From Cryomorphaceae bacterium (lineage in GTDB: Bacteria > Bacteroidota > Bacteroidia > Flavobacteriales > UBA7430), in assembly GCA_019649675.1 (NCBI GenBank), contig BOWN01000003.1, positions 186,001-250,000 on the forward strand: a DNA stretch of 64,000 nt, given 5' to 3'. The notes under the pieces were generated by a model, which saw nothing but the letters and a program-made list of their open reading frames with translations, was not told the DNA's origin and searched no databases. Shown piece by piece: positions 29,187-38,059 of the stretch. Each line of letters opens with the position of its first letter. Positions within the stretch are counted from its first letter, which is position 1. A program made the position numbers and the translations under genes.

Positions 29187-29696
29187 ATGAGCCATAAAAG
29201 ACTTATTCTAATTATTTCTCTCCTATTACCAATTGCTGTGTCGGGATTGTATTTTATGCCCAAGTTCTCTTTAAATACTGTTGATTTTTTACCCCTATTT
29301 AATGCTTGTGTTAATGCTTGTGTCTTTTTGATTCTAATTTTTGCTCTAGTTGCTATTAAAAAAGGCAAGCGACAGCTTCATATGAAATTGATGTATTCCG
29401 CATTAATTTTGTCAGTAATTTTCCTTATTTCTTATGTTCTTCATCATGCAACACATGATACAGTTTCATATGGCGGTGAGGGATTAATTAGGTATTTGTA
29501 TTATTTTATATTAATAACCCATATCGTTTTGGCCATAGCCATTGTTCCTATGGTTCTTATAAGTTTTTCAAGGGCGTTAAATGAAGAGTTTTCTCGACAT
29601 AAGAGAATTGCAAGAATAACTATGCCTTTGTGGCTTTATGTCTCTTTGACGGGGGTAATCGTTTATTTGATGATCTCTCCTTACTATCCTTTTTAA
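29187..29696 (+). CDS. DUF420 family membrane protein
   Basis: A 169-residue integral membrane protein with four to five hydrophobic segments (starting LILIISLLLPIAVSGLYFM). FNACVNACVFLILIFALVAIKKGKRQLHMKLM, the paired histidines in YVLHHATHDT, and HIVLAIAIVPMVLISFSRAL are features of the DUF420/YozB family. Members are often encoded with cytochrome oxidase and SCO genes, and here the gene ends 10 bases from the convergent heme O synthase gene of the cox cluster. A role in oxidase assembly or heme handling is inferred only from context and conserved histidines. Confidence 0.85.
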   Translation: MSHKRLILIISLLLPIAVSGLYFMPKFSLNTVDFLPLFNACVNACVFLILIFALVAIKKGKRQLHMKLMYSALILSVIFLISYVLHHATHDTVSYGGEGLIRYLYYFILITHIVLAIAIVPMVLISFSRALNEEFSRHKRIARITMPLWLYVSLTGVIVYLMISPYYPF

Positions 29697-29706
29697 AGGA
29701 GTTTCA

Positions 29707-30600
29707 CTATCTTATAAGTTTGTCTGCAATATAAATGATCTGTAACAACGGTAAATAAAATATTGATGCAATCATTAATTTTTTAGCATTAAAATCATTT
29801 GCATTTATATATAACCTAATAGATTTTAGAGCAAACCATATTCCCAATATTGCAATAATTATAAATGCGTATATAGATAGACTTAATGTGTTATGATTCC
29901 AGAAGAAAGGAACCAAAGAGATTATTATTGTGATAAGTGATGATATTATAGATAATACTGCTGGATATCTTCCCTTTTTATTACCAAATAGCATTTTAAA
30001 ACCTGCCTTTTTGTATTCTTTGTCAAGAACCCATGCTATAGCAATAAAATGAGGGAACTGCCAAAAAAATTGAATTGCAAAAAGAGTCCCTCCATACAGT
30101 TCAAAATCATCAGTAGCAGCAACCCAACCTAATAAAAAAGGGATAGCTCCTGGAATAGCACCAATAAAAACTGATGTTGTGGAAAAACGTTTCAAAGGTG
30201 TATAAGCTAGAACATAAAGTATGATAGAAAGCAAGCCGAAAAAACTACACTTTGATAAAATTCCAAAAAAGCTACCTTGCGGGTTAATGAAGTTTAAAAA
30301 GTAAAGCCCTACAAGACCTAATAATAAAGAAAATATTAATGCCTGAATTATTGTGAGATTACCCATCGGTAAAGGCCTAGTAGACGTTCTCTTCATCAGT
30401 TTATCATGATTTCTTTCTATAATTTGGTTGAATCCATTTGCTGAACCTGTAACAAAAAAACCACCTATTATGAGAAAGATAAATTCGTTTAGTGAAAACT
30501 TTTCAAAACCAAGTAAATAACCAGCCATAGCAGAAAACACGACTGATGATGATAATCGAAACTTTAATAATTGGCCGTAATATTTAATGCTTTCGATCAA
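29707..30600 (-). CDS. cyoE: Heme O synthase (protoheme IX farnesyltransferase)
   Basis: Transfers a farnesyl group to heme b, giving heme O for terminal oxidases. The 297-residue protein has about nine hydrophobic segments and the prenyltransferase motif NGFNQIIERNHDKLMKRTSTRPLP (pieces NQIIERNHDKLMKRT and STRPLP), where Asn/Asp residues bind Mg-diphosphate. A second conserved loop is YTPLKRFSTTSVFIGAIPGAIPFLLGW in parts. It is the last gene of the cox operon and overlaps the small CxxC protein by 4 bases. Called ctaB in some genomes. The frame is intact. Confidence 0.94.
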   Translation of the reverse strand: MIESIKYYGQLLKFRLSSSVVFSAMAGYLLGFEKFSLNEFIFLIIGGFFVTGSANGFNQIIERNHDKLMKRTSTRPLPMGNLTIIQALIFSLLLGLVGLYFLNFINPQGSFFGILSKCSFFGLLSIILYVLAYTPLKRFSTTSVFIGAIPGAIPFLLGWVAATDDFELYGGTLFAIQFFWQFPHFIAIAWVLDKEYKKAGFKMLFGNKKGRYPAVLSIISSLITIIISLVPFFWNHNTLSLSIYAFIIIAILGIWFALKSIRLYINANDFNAKKLMIASIFYLPLLQIIYIADKLIR

Positions 30601-30845
30601 TTATTAAGTAATGAGGAATTTGTTTTCTTTTTTTGAAGAAAGAATAAGATGGCAAATATTGTTGCAGCAATGTAAGGAAATGCCATTAAATACAATATCC
30701 CATTGTTTAAGCCCATACCTTTTGTGTCTCCAGTCTCGAGATTAGTTTCTACAACTGCTTTACACATTGCGCATTGCGCATTGAGATCTATTGTTATAAA
30801 TAGAATTACAATTGAAGTAATTAAAAGAATGATTTTATTTTTCAT
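30597..30845 (-). CDS. Small CAMC-motif membrane protein of the cox cluster, function unknown
   Basis: An 82-residue protein from the ATG at 30845, which lies inside the end of the SCO gene. It has an N-terminal signal or anchor (MKNKIILLITSIVILFITI), the motif CAMCKAVVETN just after it, and one C-terminal transmembrane segment (LMAFPYIAATIFAILFF) followed by a lysine-rich tail. The CxxC pair would sit on the periplasmic face, where copper or thiol chemistry for oxidase assembly takes place. I know such proteins only as conserved hypotheticals next to flavobacterial oxidase genes. Overlaps with both neighbours show translational coupling with sco and cyoE. Confidence 0.8.
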   Translation of the reverse strand: MKNKIILLITSIVILFITIDLNAQCAMCKAVVETNLETGDTKGMGLNNGILYLMAFPYIAATIFAILFFLQKKKTNSSLLNN

Positions 30846-31590
30846 GTCGAACAACTTTTACATCTTCATGATATTCAGCCATAAGTGTTTTGATATCTTT
30901 TATCATATCTTTTATCACAAAATCTTTTGTGCCGTCATAGCTGCCAAGAGCATTACCCTTCATAGTGTTTTTTTCACCTGTAGATGGACATGTTAGTGTG
31001 TACTTTTTGGAAGTCGCTTGACATGTATTACATACAAAGTTACTGTAACCCGATCGAACTCTTCCTTCTTTATCAACTATTACTAGAAATTCAGAATGGA
31101 GAAATCCACCGGGAGCAAGTTCATCTTCTGATACATTTACAAAATATGATTTTGCAATTTCATAGATTTCATCTTTATCACCTGTCACAAAATTGAAGTT
31201 AGATTCATCAATTCTCATCTTTTGAGCATATTTTTTAAGTACGCTAGGTGAATCGTATTCAGGATTAACGGTATGAGATAGAAACTTGATATTTGGGTAT
31301 ATTTTGAGTTTATTTTGAATATATCGCATATTTATTGTCATAGTGGGACAAATTGTTGGACATGTTGTGTAAATAAAATTTGCGATATATATATTGTCCT
31401 CGTAATCTAAATTAGTTACAATTATACTGTCTTGATTTAAAAATGAGAATTCAGGAATCTTATGATCTTTTTCACCAATAACGGCTAATTCTATAAAAGA
31501 ATGTTGTCCTTTTGATATGTATGTGAAAATGAAATAAGGCAAACAAAGTAATAGAAAAAGTAAGCCAAATTTTTTGATTAAATTTTCCAT
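30835..31590 (-). CDS. SCO1/SenC copper chaperone for cytochrome oxidase
   Basis: Membrane-anchored thioredoxin-fold copper chaperone that matures the CuA site of subunit II. One N-terminal transmembrane segment (LLFLLLCLPYFIFTY) is followed by the CxxxC copper site, Cys77 and Cys81 in TTCPTICPT, and the distal His165 in GGFLHSEFLVIV. FLSHTVNPEYDSPSVLKKYA is a family block. Odd: between RVRSGY and GSYDGT, where the family normally has a short loop, there are about 35 extra residues (about 183-216) with Cys187, Cys190 and Cys201 (CNTC, LTCP). The 251-residue frame is intact. Encoded between subunit IV and the small CAMC protein. Confidence 0.92.
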   Translation of the reverse strand: MENLIKKFGLLFLLLCLPYFIFTYISKGQHSFIELAVIGEKDHKIPEFSFLNQDSIIVTNLDYEDNIYIANFIYTTCPTICPTMTINMRYIQNKLKIYPNIKFLSHTVNPEYDSPSVLKKYAQKMRIDESNFNFVTGDKDEIYEIAKSYFVNVSEDELAPGGFLHSEFLVIVDKEGRVRSGYSNFVCNTCQATSKKYTLTCPSTGEKNTMKGNALGSYDGTKDFVIKDMIKDIKTLMAEYHEDVKVVRHEK

Positions 31591-31604
31591 AAATCAAGTT
31601 ATGT

Positions 31605-31922
31605 TTATATATAATTAGAGAATCCCTCAACAAGTAGTATAAAAAGTAAGTAAGGAATTAGAACAAACATTGGTGCAATGATGACCCATCTCAATCCCTT
31701 TACTTCGTGTCCTAAATGCATGAACACCATTACAATATAGGCAGCTTTAACTAATGTGAGAATAATGAAAATATGATTTAAAAGCTTGGTCCCTAAAAAG
31801 ATAGTTTCAACCAAAAAGGGTGGTTTAATAATACCTAATATGACTTCTACTCCAGTTACAACAAGTAGAATCCAAAATACTTTCCAAATCCACCAGTTAC
31901 TATTTGATGATTCTTGTGCCAT
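31605..31922 (-). CDS. Cytochrome c oxidase subunit IV (prokaryotic type)
   Basis: A 105-residue protein with three hydrophobic segments (WKVFWILLVVTGVEVILGII, HIFIILTLVKAAYIVMVFMHLGH in part, and VIIAPMFVLIPYLLFILL). The central AAYIVMVFMHLGHE block is typical of the small COX4_pro subunit that stabilises heme-copper oxidases. It lies directly after the subunit III gene (18-base gap) and before sco. The frame is intact. Confidence 0.88.
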   Translation of the reverse strand: MAQESSNSNWWIWKVFWILLVVTGVEVILGIIKPPFLVETIFLGTKLLNHIFIILTLVKAAYIVMVFMHLGHEVKGLRWVIIAPMFVLIPYLLFILLVEGFSNYI

Positions 31923-31940
31923 AATACTAATTTTTAAAAT

Positions 31941-32893
31941 TTAAACTAAGTAGAAGAATGTAAATACAAATACCCAAACTAGATCGACAAAGTGCCAATA
32001 TAAACCGACTTTTTCTACCATTTCATAATGTCCTCTTTTTTCGTAAGTTCCTTTGATTACATTTATAAGAATAATAATCAAGATAACAACACCACTGAAA
32101 ACGTGGAATCCGTGAAACCCTGTTATAAAGAAAAAATAATCTGCAAATAATGAGTGACCATATTCATTTTCATGAAGGTTAGCTCCTAAAGAAATGTTAG
32201 TTGCATTTTTGCGAAGGTATTCTTGAGATTCTAGATTTGTTAAATACTCTTTGTTAGATTTTCTGATATTAAACTCTGGCTTCTCTTTTAATTTTTCGAT
32301 TAAATTATTAACGTTTTCTTCGTCAAAGCCAATTTTCATTTCATTGGTTAAATCCTCAAGACCAAAGTAATTTAAGCTACTATTATGAGAGCTTTTATCT
32401 ATATCCATAAGATCATAAATAGAAGATAATTTTTCACCTTTAGCCACATGCACAATATATTCATTTTCTGTATTTACACCTCCTCTATCTCCATGGATGA
32501 AGTGACCCCACTCCCAAGCCTGTGCACCCAAAAACATTGAGCCACCAATAATGGTTAAAGACATCCAAAGAATCACTTTATTTTTTGCATTTTATGGCCA
32601 TAGTTTACAGCGAGTACCATAGTTACAGAACTCATAATTAGTATGAAAGTCATTAAAGCAACAAATAGTAAAGGGTGGTCTCCATGAAGAAATGGGAAAT
32701 GAGTAAATACATCTTCAGGAATAGGCCAAACATCAACAAATTTGAATCTACTGAAGCCATATGCAGCTAAGAATCCTGAAAAAGTTAGTGCATCTGTCAT
32801 TAAGAAAAACCACATCATAAGCTTTCCGTAGCTTGCTCCAAATGGTTTTGCGTTACCACCCCATGGATTTTTATTTTCAACTGAATGTTCCAT
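31941..32893 (-). CDS. Cytochrome c oxidase subunit III with large loop insertion (frame broken near 32580)
   Basis: Integral membrane subunit of the aa3-type oxidase. The first part has MMWFFLMTDALTFSGFLAAYG and two more membrane segments, the second starts with VILWMSLTIIGGSMFLGAQAWEW and ends with FITGFHGFHVFSGVVILI and YWHFVDLVWVFVFTFFYLV, the subunit III signature. The frame closes at AAAATAAAGTGA near 32577; one more A gives MQKNKVILWMSL, joining the halves. Between the fourth and fifth membrane segments is a soluble stretch of about 100 residues (HGDRGGVNTENEY to LHENEYGH), longer than in standard subunit III. Inferred length about 317 residues. Its start overlaps the other subunit III gene by 17 bases. 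Confidence 0.9.
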
Positions 32894-33466
32894 AATTAAA
32901 ATTTATTCTCGTTTTATGAATAACTAAAAATAAAAATAGATATAACCACAACAACCCAATAAAATGCCAATAAATTGAGATGAGTTCTATTCCTAAATAG
33001 TTTTCTTTTGAGTATATATTTAGTTTTGATTTAACTGTTGTAATGCCTAAAGCTACTAAACCACCCAATAAATGTATTAGGTGTGCAAGAGTAATAACAT
33101 AGATGAAAGACCCTGAAGGATTACTTCCTTCTCCTGTAAGATATACGCCTTGATCCACTAAGTCTTTCCAACCTTGTACTTGAGAAAAAGTAAATGTAAG
33201 TCCAATAATTAGTGTTGTTACTAAAAAGTTGGTTGCAGATTTATCTTTTTAATGTTGTGAAGAGCACACCATAAACTTAAACTACTAGCGATTACAACAA
33301 TTGTACTTAACGTAAACCATATCGGCATTTCAAACTCAAGCCAATTTCCTTCAGCTTTTCTTACGATATATGCGGAGGTAAGACCACCAAAAAACATTAC
33401 TATGGACCCTATTCCAATCCATAGTAGTTGTTTGTAAGTTTTATTATTTCTCAATGTACTATTCAT
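32877..33466 (-). CDS. Short subunit III-like heme-copper oxidase protein (frame broken near 33225)
   Basis: A second, shorter subunit III-like protein of about 196 residues with five membrane segments. The first part (LLWIGIGSIVMFFGGLTSAYIV, then WFTLSTIVVIASSLSLWCAL) resembles the start of the short CoxC type; one T is missing near 33225, after which LVTTLIIGLTFTFSQVQGWKDLV runs into the second part with GSFIYVITLAHLIHLLGGLVAL and IYWHFIGLLWLYLFLF. Two tandem subunit III genes of different size are usual in Flavobacteriia. The ATG at 33466 overlaps the coxA stop, so translation is coupled. Confidence 0.85.
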
Positions 33467-35219
33467 CTAAAATTAGTGTTCTGACTCATCTTTTTTAAGG
33501 GGACATTTTGAGGAATAAAGTCATCATCTGCACCAGGTTTTGAGTAATCATATGCCCATCTTTCTACAGAAGGTATTTCACCCGGCCAGTTTCCATGTAT
33601 TCTTTCGATAGGTGTTGTCCATTCTAAAGTATTGGACTTCCATGGATTTTCTGTAGCTTTTGTTCCTTTGAAAATACTATAGAAGAAATTGAATATGAAT
33701 AATAACTGAACTAGTCCTCCTATTATTGCGAAGAAAGTAATCACTTCATTAATATTGGTAAGTTCGTCAAACATTGGGAAAGCACTATTTGTGTAATACC
33801 TTCTGGGTAAACCAGCTAAACCTAAAAATGCATTGGGAAAAATACACCATAGGCAGAAATAAATGTTACCCAGAAATGGAAATAACCTAATTTTTTATTC
33901 ATCATTCTTCCATACATTTTAGGAAACCAATGGTAAACACCGGCCATCATTCCGTATATCGCAGAAACTCCCATAACTATGTGGAAGTGTCCTGTTACAA
34001 AGTAAGTGTCGTGAACATTAATGTCGAGTGCAGAATCACCAAGTATAAGTCCTGTTAAACCTCCTGTGATAAAGGTAGATACAAAGCCAATAGCAAATAG
34101 CATAGCAGGAGTGAAACGAATATTACCTCTCCAGAGGGTTGCTAAATAATTAAATACTTTAACAGCTGATGGGATGGCAATAAGTAATGTTGTAAATGTA
34201 AATACTGAACCAAGAAATGGATCCATTCCTGTAAGGAACATGTGGTGTCCCCATACTATAAAAGATAGAAAAGCAATAACAAGTAATGCTCCTACCATTG
34301 CTTTGTATCCAAAGATTGGTTTTCTAGAATTTACAGAAATTACTTCTGATACAATACCAAGAGCAGGAAGAAGAATTATATAAACTTCTGGATGTCCTAG
34401 AACCAGAAAAGGTGCTCAAATAGTATTGGAGAACCTCCAGTATTGTGAAGGCTTCTCCATTTATTATGATGTCTGATAAGTAAAAAGATGTACCAAAACT
34501 ACGGTCAAAAATTAGTAACAACGCACAGGAAAGAAGACTGGAAAAGATAATACACCTAATATTGCAACAATTAATAATGCCCATATTGTAAGTGGAAGGC
34601 GCATCATAGTCATACCTTTTGTACGAAGGTTTAAAATCGTTACGATATAGTTTAGACCTCCTAAAAGTGATGATACTACAAATAAAGTCATTGCTATGAG
34701 CCACAGATCTTGTCCGAGTCCAGACCCAGGAACAGCTTCAGGTAAAGCAGATAAAGGTGGGTAAATAGTCCACCCTGCAGAAGCTGGTCCGGTTTCAACA
34801 TATAAAGAACTCATCAGAACTACAGTTGCAGCAAAAAAGAACCAGTAAGATAACATGTTCATAAAGCCTGATGCCATATCTCTTGCACCAATCTGAAGTG
34901 GAATAAGGAAGTTGGCAAATGTTCCCGTCAGGCCAGCTGTAAGTACCCAAAATACTAGTATTGTACCGTGCATGGTTACAAGTGCTAGGTACATATTTGG
35001 GTCTAGAACACCACCTGGAGCCCACTTTTCACCTAAGAAAAATTCTAAGACAGCAAAAGATTCCCCTGGATTGGATAATTGTAAACGAAATAATATGGAC
35101 ATTGTCATTCCAACAACACCCATAAACATTCCTGTAATCAGGAATTGTTTGGCGATCATCTTGTGATCTAAACTAAAGATGTATTTCGTTATGAAAGTTT
35201 CTTTATGATGCTCTGACAT
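33463..35219 (-). CDS. coxA: Cytochrome c oxidase subunit I (frame broken at several points)
   Basis: Catalytic subunit with heme a and the heme a3-CuB centre, pumping protons at the inner membrane. The N-terminal 230 residues read without interruption, with the heme a ligand in LVTMHGTILVFWVLTAGL. Then indels near 34515, 34410 and 33833 split the frame; reading across gives [21 protein letters not shown] (CuB His and the cross-linked Tyr), VWGHHMFLTGMDP (CuB His pair) and VHDTYFVTGHFHIVMG (heme a3 and heme a ligands), and the C-terminal region with FAIIGGLVQLLFIFNF and WTTPIERIHGNWPGEIP (partly). All redox ligands are therefore present. Full length about 585 residues. Confidence 0.93.
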
Positions 35220-35225
35220 TTATAA

Positions 35226-36202
35226 CTATTTAAGAGTTAATGTATTCTTGAGTTTTTTTTGCGATGCAATCCATGCGTCGTATTCTTCTTGACTTTCTAC
35301 AATAAATTTCATTTTCATATTATAGTGAGCAGCACCGCATATTTTATTGCATAAGAGTACGAAATCGAAATCTTCGCCTTCCTGTTCTTTCATTTCAGCA
35401 GTTGTTTGTGTTGGAGTAAATCCGAATTGAGTTGACATACCTGGTACGCAATTCATCTGTACTCTAAAATGAGGTAAAAATGCAGAATGAATAACGTCTT
35501 GAGAACGCATTTTTAGAAGAACAGGTTGGTCTACAACTAAATGTACCTCTCTTGTAATGATATCATCGGCAGCATTTTCATCTTCCATATTTACGCCTAG
35601 TTCATTGAGCCCTTTTACTAATTTGTAATTAGCATCACCTAGTGTGTTATCATCTCCTGCGTATCTTGCAGTCCAACCAAATTGCTTAGCATAAAGCTCA
35701 ATTATTTGTGAATCTGTTGTGTCTACACTAGTTATATTGTTCCAAACATTTAAACCATAAATGATAAGAGGTGTAAGAACCAATGATGGAATAATTGTCC
35801 ATGCAAGTTCTAATTTGTTATTGTGTACAAAGAAGTATGCAGATTTTTTACTATTTCCTCTGTATTTGTAAGTAAACCATGCTAAAATAGGTTGAGTAAT
35901 GAAGAACACAAATAAAATAAGACCACAGGTAACTTTCATCAAAGTATCAATTGTAGCGCCATGTAAAGAACTTGCAGGTGGTAAAATATGAATTCCCAGT
36001 ATTTAAATTGCCATAGAACAGAACCTAAAAAAAGCACTCCCATGATTAAAAAAGCTAAAACACCTTGCGTTTGGTTGTCTTGATCATTGACTAAATTAGG
36101 ATCTTCATTTTTGACTTGAGAAATTAATTCATTTACCCTTAATAATTGCACCAAAACAATTAATGAAACTGCTATAATTAAACCAACTAAGATACCTGTC
36201 AT
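35226..36202 (-). CDS. coxB: Cytochrome c oxidase subunit II (frame broken near 35990)
   Basis: Carries the CuA centre that accepts electrons from cytochrome c. The N-terminal region has a membrane segment (GILVGLIIAVSLIVLVQLL), then the frame changes near 35990 (one T lost) into LPPASSLHGATIDTLMKVT, followed by two membrane segments and the cupredoxin domain. CuA ligands are visible: His in SAFLPHFRVQMNCVPG, and CNKICGAAHYNM with both cysteines, His and Met. Full length about 325 residues. First gene of the cox operon in this window; the alternative complex III genes that often precede it in Bacteroidota are not upstream here. Confidence 0.93.
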
Positions 36203-36305
36203 AATCTATAAAGTTTTCGAAACAAAATAAATGTTAATCATTATGCTTTAGAGCCATAATTGAACTTTAATAAAGTCTCATATTTTACCTTAGCATTTAT
36301 AAGTG

Positions 36306-36332
36306 CAAAATTACTAAATTAAACTTACACAA
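36306..36332 (-). promoter_or_regulatory. Possible promoter of the cox operon
   Basis: Minus-strand TTG (36330-36332), 16-base spacer, then TAATTTTG (36306-36313), matching TAnnTTTG. It implies a leader of about 100 bases before coxB. The stretch 36203-36456 holds no other recognisable feature. Confidence 0.4.
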
Positions 36333-36456
36333 ATAAGATATTTAATGTTCAATTTAGAAATTAGAACAATTCTAAATAGTAATTATTTTAATCAATATTA
36401 ATTGATATTTTTTTAATGAATAAGATGTTCTTATTTGTAAAATATATCATGCGAAA

Positions 36457-36651
36457 TTACAAGCTTTTTCTGAAGTAAAGGAATAATAAGAATCCAGTAA
36501 TTACTGCAAATATACCTTTTAGAGCGCCCAAGGTATTTGTATCAGGAATGATTTGAGCTTCTTGTAACCAAGATAGTATGGCGAACATAATTCCAAATGC
36601 AGAGATAAAAAGCCATATTTCTTTTTTGATTTTCATTTTTTGAAGATTCAT
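36457..36651 (-). CDS. Small two-segment membrane protein, function unknown
   Basis: A 64-residue protein with two hydrophobic segments (EIWLFISAFGIMFAILSWL and ALKGIFAVITGFLLFLYF) separated by a short loop with QIIPDTNT. Its ATG overlaps the last base of the arsC-like stop codon, so it is translated from the same transcript. I do not recognise the family. Coupling to the reductase suggests, weakly, a shared regulon. Confidence 0.65.
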   Translation of the reverse strand: MNLQKMKIKKEIWLFISAFGIMFAILSWLQEAQIIPDTNTLGALKGIFAVITGFLLFLYFRKSL

Positions 36652-37055
36652 TAATTTCTTATTATTTGGTCTAGTTCTTCTGCTAATTTTTTGAGTTCTA
36701 ATATAGCTCTTCTGAATTCATTAGGTTTATCTTGAGCTTTTGAGGGATCGTCAATATTTCTGTGAAGTACTTTTGCGGATTTTGGTACAATCGGACAGGA
36801 TTCTTTAGCTGAATCACATACGGTAACAAACAGATCAAATTTTATATCACAGTATTTTTCAATTAGATCTGAGGTATGGTTTGAAAGGTCAATGTCGAAT
36901 TCTTTCATATAATGAACTGCATCTTTATTGATGCCGTGGGCTTCAACTCCTGCACTAAAAACAAGGTAATCTCCATTGGAGAAAGTTTTGAGCCAACCCT
37001 CAAGTATTTGGCTTCGGCATGAATTTCCGGTACACAAAACAAGAATTTTTTTCAT
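36651..37055 (-). CDS. arsC: Arsenate reductase / low-molecular-weight tyrosine phosphatase-like protein
   Basis: A 134-residue protein of the thioredoxin-coupled arsenate reductase family, which has the low-molecular-weight phosphatase fold. The P-loop CTGNSCRSQ holds the nucleophile Cys8 and Arg14; Cys80 and Cys87 in VTVCDSAKESCPIVP form the redox relay of ArsC enzymes, which plain phosphatases lack, so arsenate reduction is favoured. ATG at 37055 is chosen because the P-loop normally starts within ten residues and an upstream extension runs through a -7 element. No arsenite pump or ArsR gene is adjacent. Confidence 0.87.
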   Translation of the reverse strand: MKKILVLCTGNSCRSQILEGWLKTFSNGDYLVFSAGVEAHGINKDAVHYMKEFDIDLSNHTSDLIEKYCDIKFDLFVTVCDSAKESCPIVPKSAKVLHRNIDDPSKAQDKPNEFRRAILELKKLAEELDQIIRN

Positions 37056-37060
37056 AGAAT

Positions 37061-37068
37061 CAAATTTA
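37061..37068 (-). promoter_or_regulatory. -7 element very close to the arsC-like start
   Basis: Minus-strand TAAATTTG ends only 5 bases before the ATG at 37055, so the transcript would begin at or next to the start codon. Confidence 0.4.
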
Positions 37069-37155
37069 CCTGCCGCGAACATATAAGATAATTTTTGCTT
37101 TTATGTTAATTAGATATTGACTTATTATGAATTATTTTCGGCAGTGAAGGTTTGT

Positions 37156-38034
37156 TTATTTCACTATCTTTTTTTCAACGAGGCCATTGTCGTAGATGTA
37201 AAAAAGTAGTGCACCCTTTTTTGTGTTAGTTACTTCTCGTCCTAAAATATCTATGATTCGCAAAAGTTGAGGCTCTGAATACTGAATTGAAGAATTTTCT
37301 ATCACTAGGTTTAAAGTATTGAATTCTTCTTGTACCACATCTATTGGGTCAATTAAGTCTGGAGTGGCTTCTACAATGATGTCGATGTAAATGTCATTTG
37401 GAGGGTCCTCACTGTTTGCAACTCTCAGAAAAGCAGACAGCGAGCTGACCTGATTGTCATAGCATCTTGTGTCTGCACCAATCACTTTCGCCCCCTGTAA
37501 AGAGGCCATAAGTTTTTCAGATAATGTGCCTGATGTATTTAAAAACCTTGATTCCATTGAATCGAGTATTGATTGACCAAGTAGGATGTTTCCTTGAATG
37601 GCATAGTGGTCTCCTATAATATGATTTTTATAATCAAAACAATTTTCTCCGGTATAGGCACTTACTTTTATGCTGTCATTTGTTAACGTAATGGCACCAT
37701 ATTGTCTAATAGATGAATTATTTTCTGCATCATTATAAATAAGCCAGTCAATAATTTCTTCAGCAGTATAACCTTCAAGTAATTTTTGATGGGCTTGATC
37801 TTGATTCTGTTCATTCCAATATGATTGGGTGTGTATCGCACCAAGTCCGGGTATGATATCGCTAATTAGTGCAGCACCTGGGGTTCCAGGCCATAATACT
37901 GCATCACCACATGTGGCTCCCGCACTTCCTACTTCTTTTGTGACGCTGTCTATAGCAACAATGGAAAATGTATGTTGACCAAAAGCTATTATTGGAGCTA
38001 AGATAAATAGAAGTATAACAACTGTTTTTTTCAT
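37156..38034 (-). CDS. Secreted DUF1028 protein with short C-terminal sorting-like tail
   Basis: A 292-residue protein with signal peptide (residues 1-19, ending IIAFGQ). HTFSIVAIDSVTKEVGSAGATC is the standard opening of DUF1028, an Ntn-hydrolase-like fold; LISDIIPGLGAIHTQSYWN and YAIQGNILLG are further family blocks. Its biochemical activity is not established. The last 40 residues (LLRIIDILGREVTNTKKGALLFYIY, then NGLVEKKI) resemble the end of a T9SS sorting domain but lack the usual YPNP start; the same tail occurs in two other secreted proteins of this window. Export through T9SS is inferred. Frame intact. Confidence 0.85.
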   Translation of the reverse strand: MKKTVVILLFILAPIIAFGQHTFSIVAIDSVTKEVGSAGATCGDAVLWPGTPGAALISDIIPGLGAIHTQSYWNEQNQDQAHQKLLEGYTAEEIIDWLIYNDAENNSSIRQYGAITLTNDSIKVSAYTGENCFDYKNHIIGDHYAIQGNILLGQSILDSMESRFLNTSGTLSEKLMASLQGAKVIGADTRCYDNQVSSLSAFLRVANSEDPPNDIYIDIIVEATPDLIDPIDVVQEEFNTLNLVIENSSIQYSEPQLLRIIDILGREVTNTKKGALLFYIYDNGLVEKKIVK

Positions 38035-38059
38035 ATATAACTTATGTGTGTAATTTGTT

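Noticed and set aside
33463-36202. Pseudogenes of cytochrome oxidase subunits
   Set aside because: All metal ligands are kept and every break is a one-base change in or near a homopolymer; the operon is otherwise well conserved.
36360-36440. AT-rich hairpins near 36390 and 36420 as terminators
   Set aside because: Stems are short and made only of A-T pairs, and no gene ends at them in the orientation with a T run.
5394-37055. An ars resistance system made of the ArsR-type and ArsC-like genes
   Set aside because: They are more than 30 kb apart, the regulator has no cysteines for arsenite sensing, and no arsenite pump is seen.
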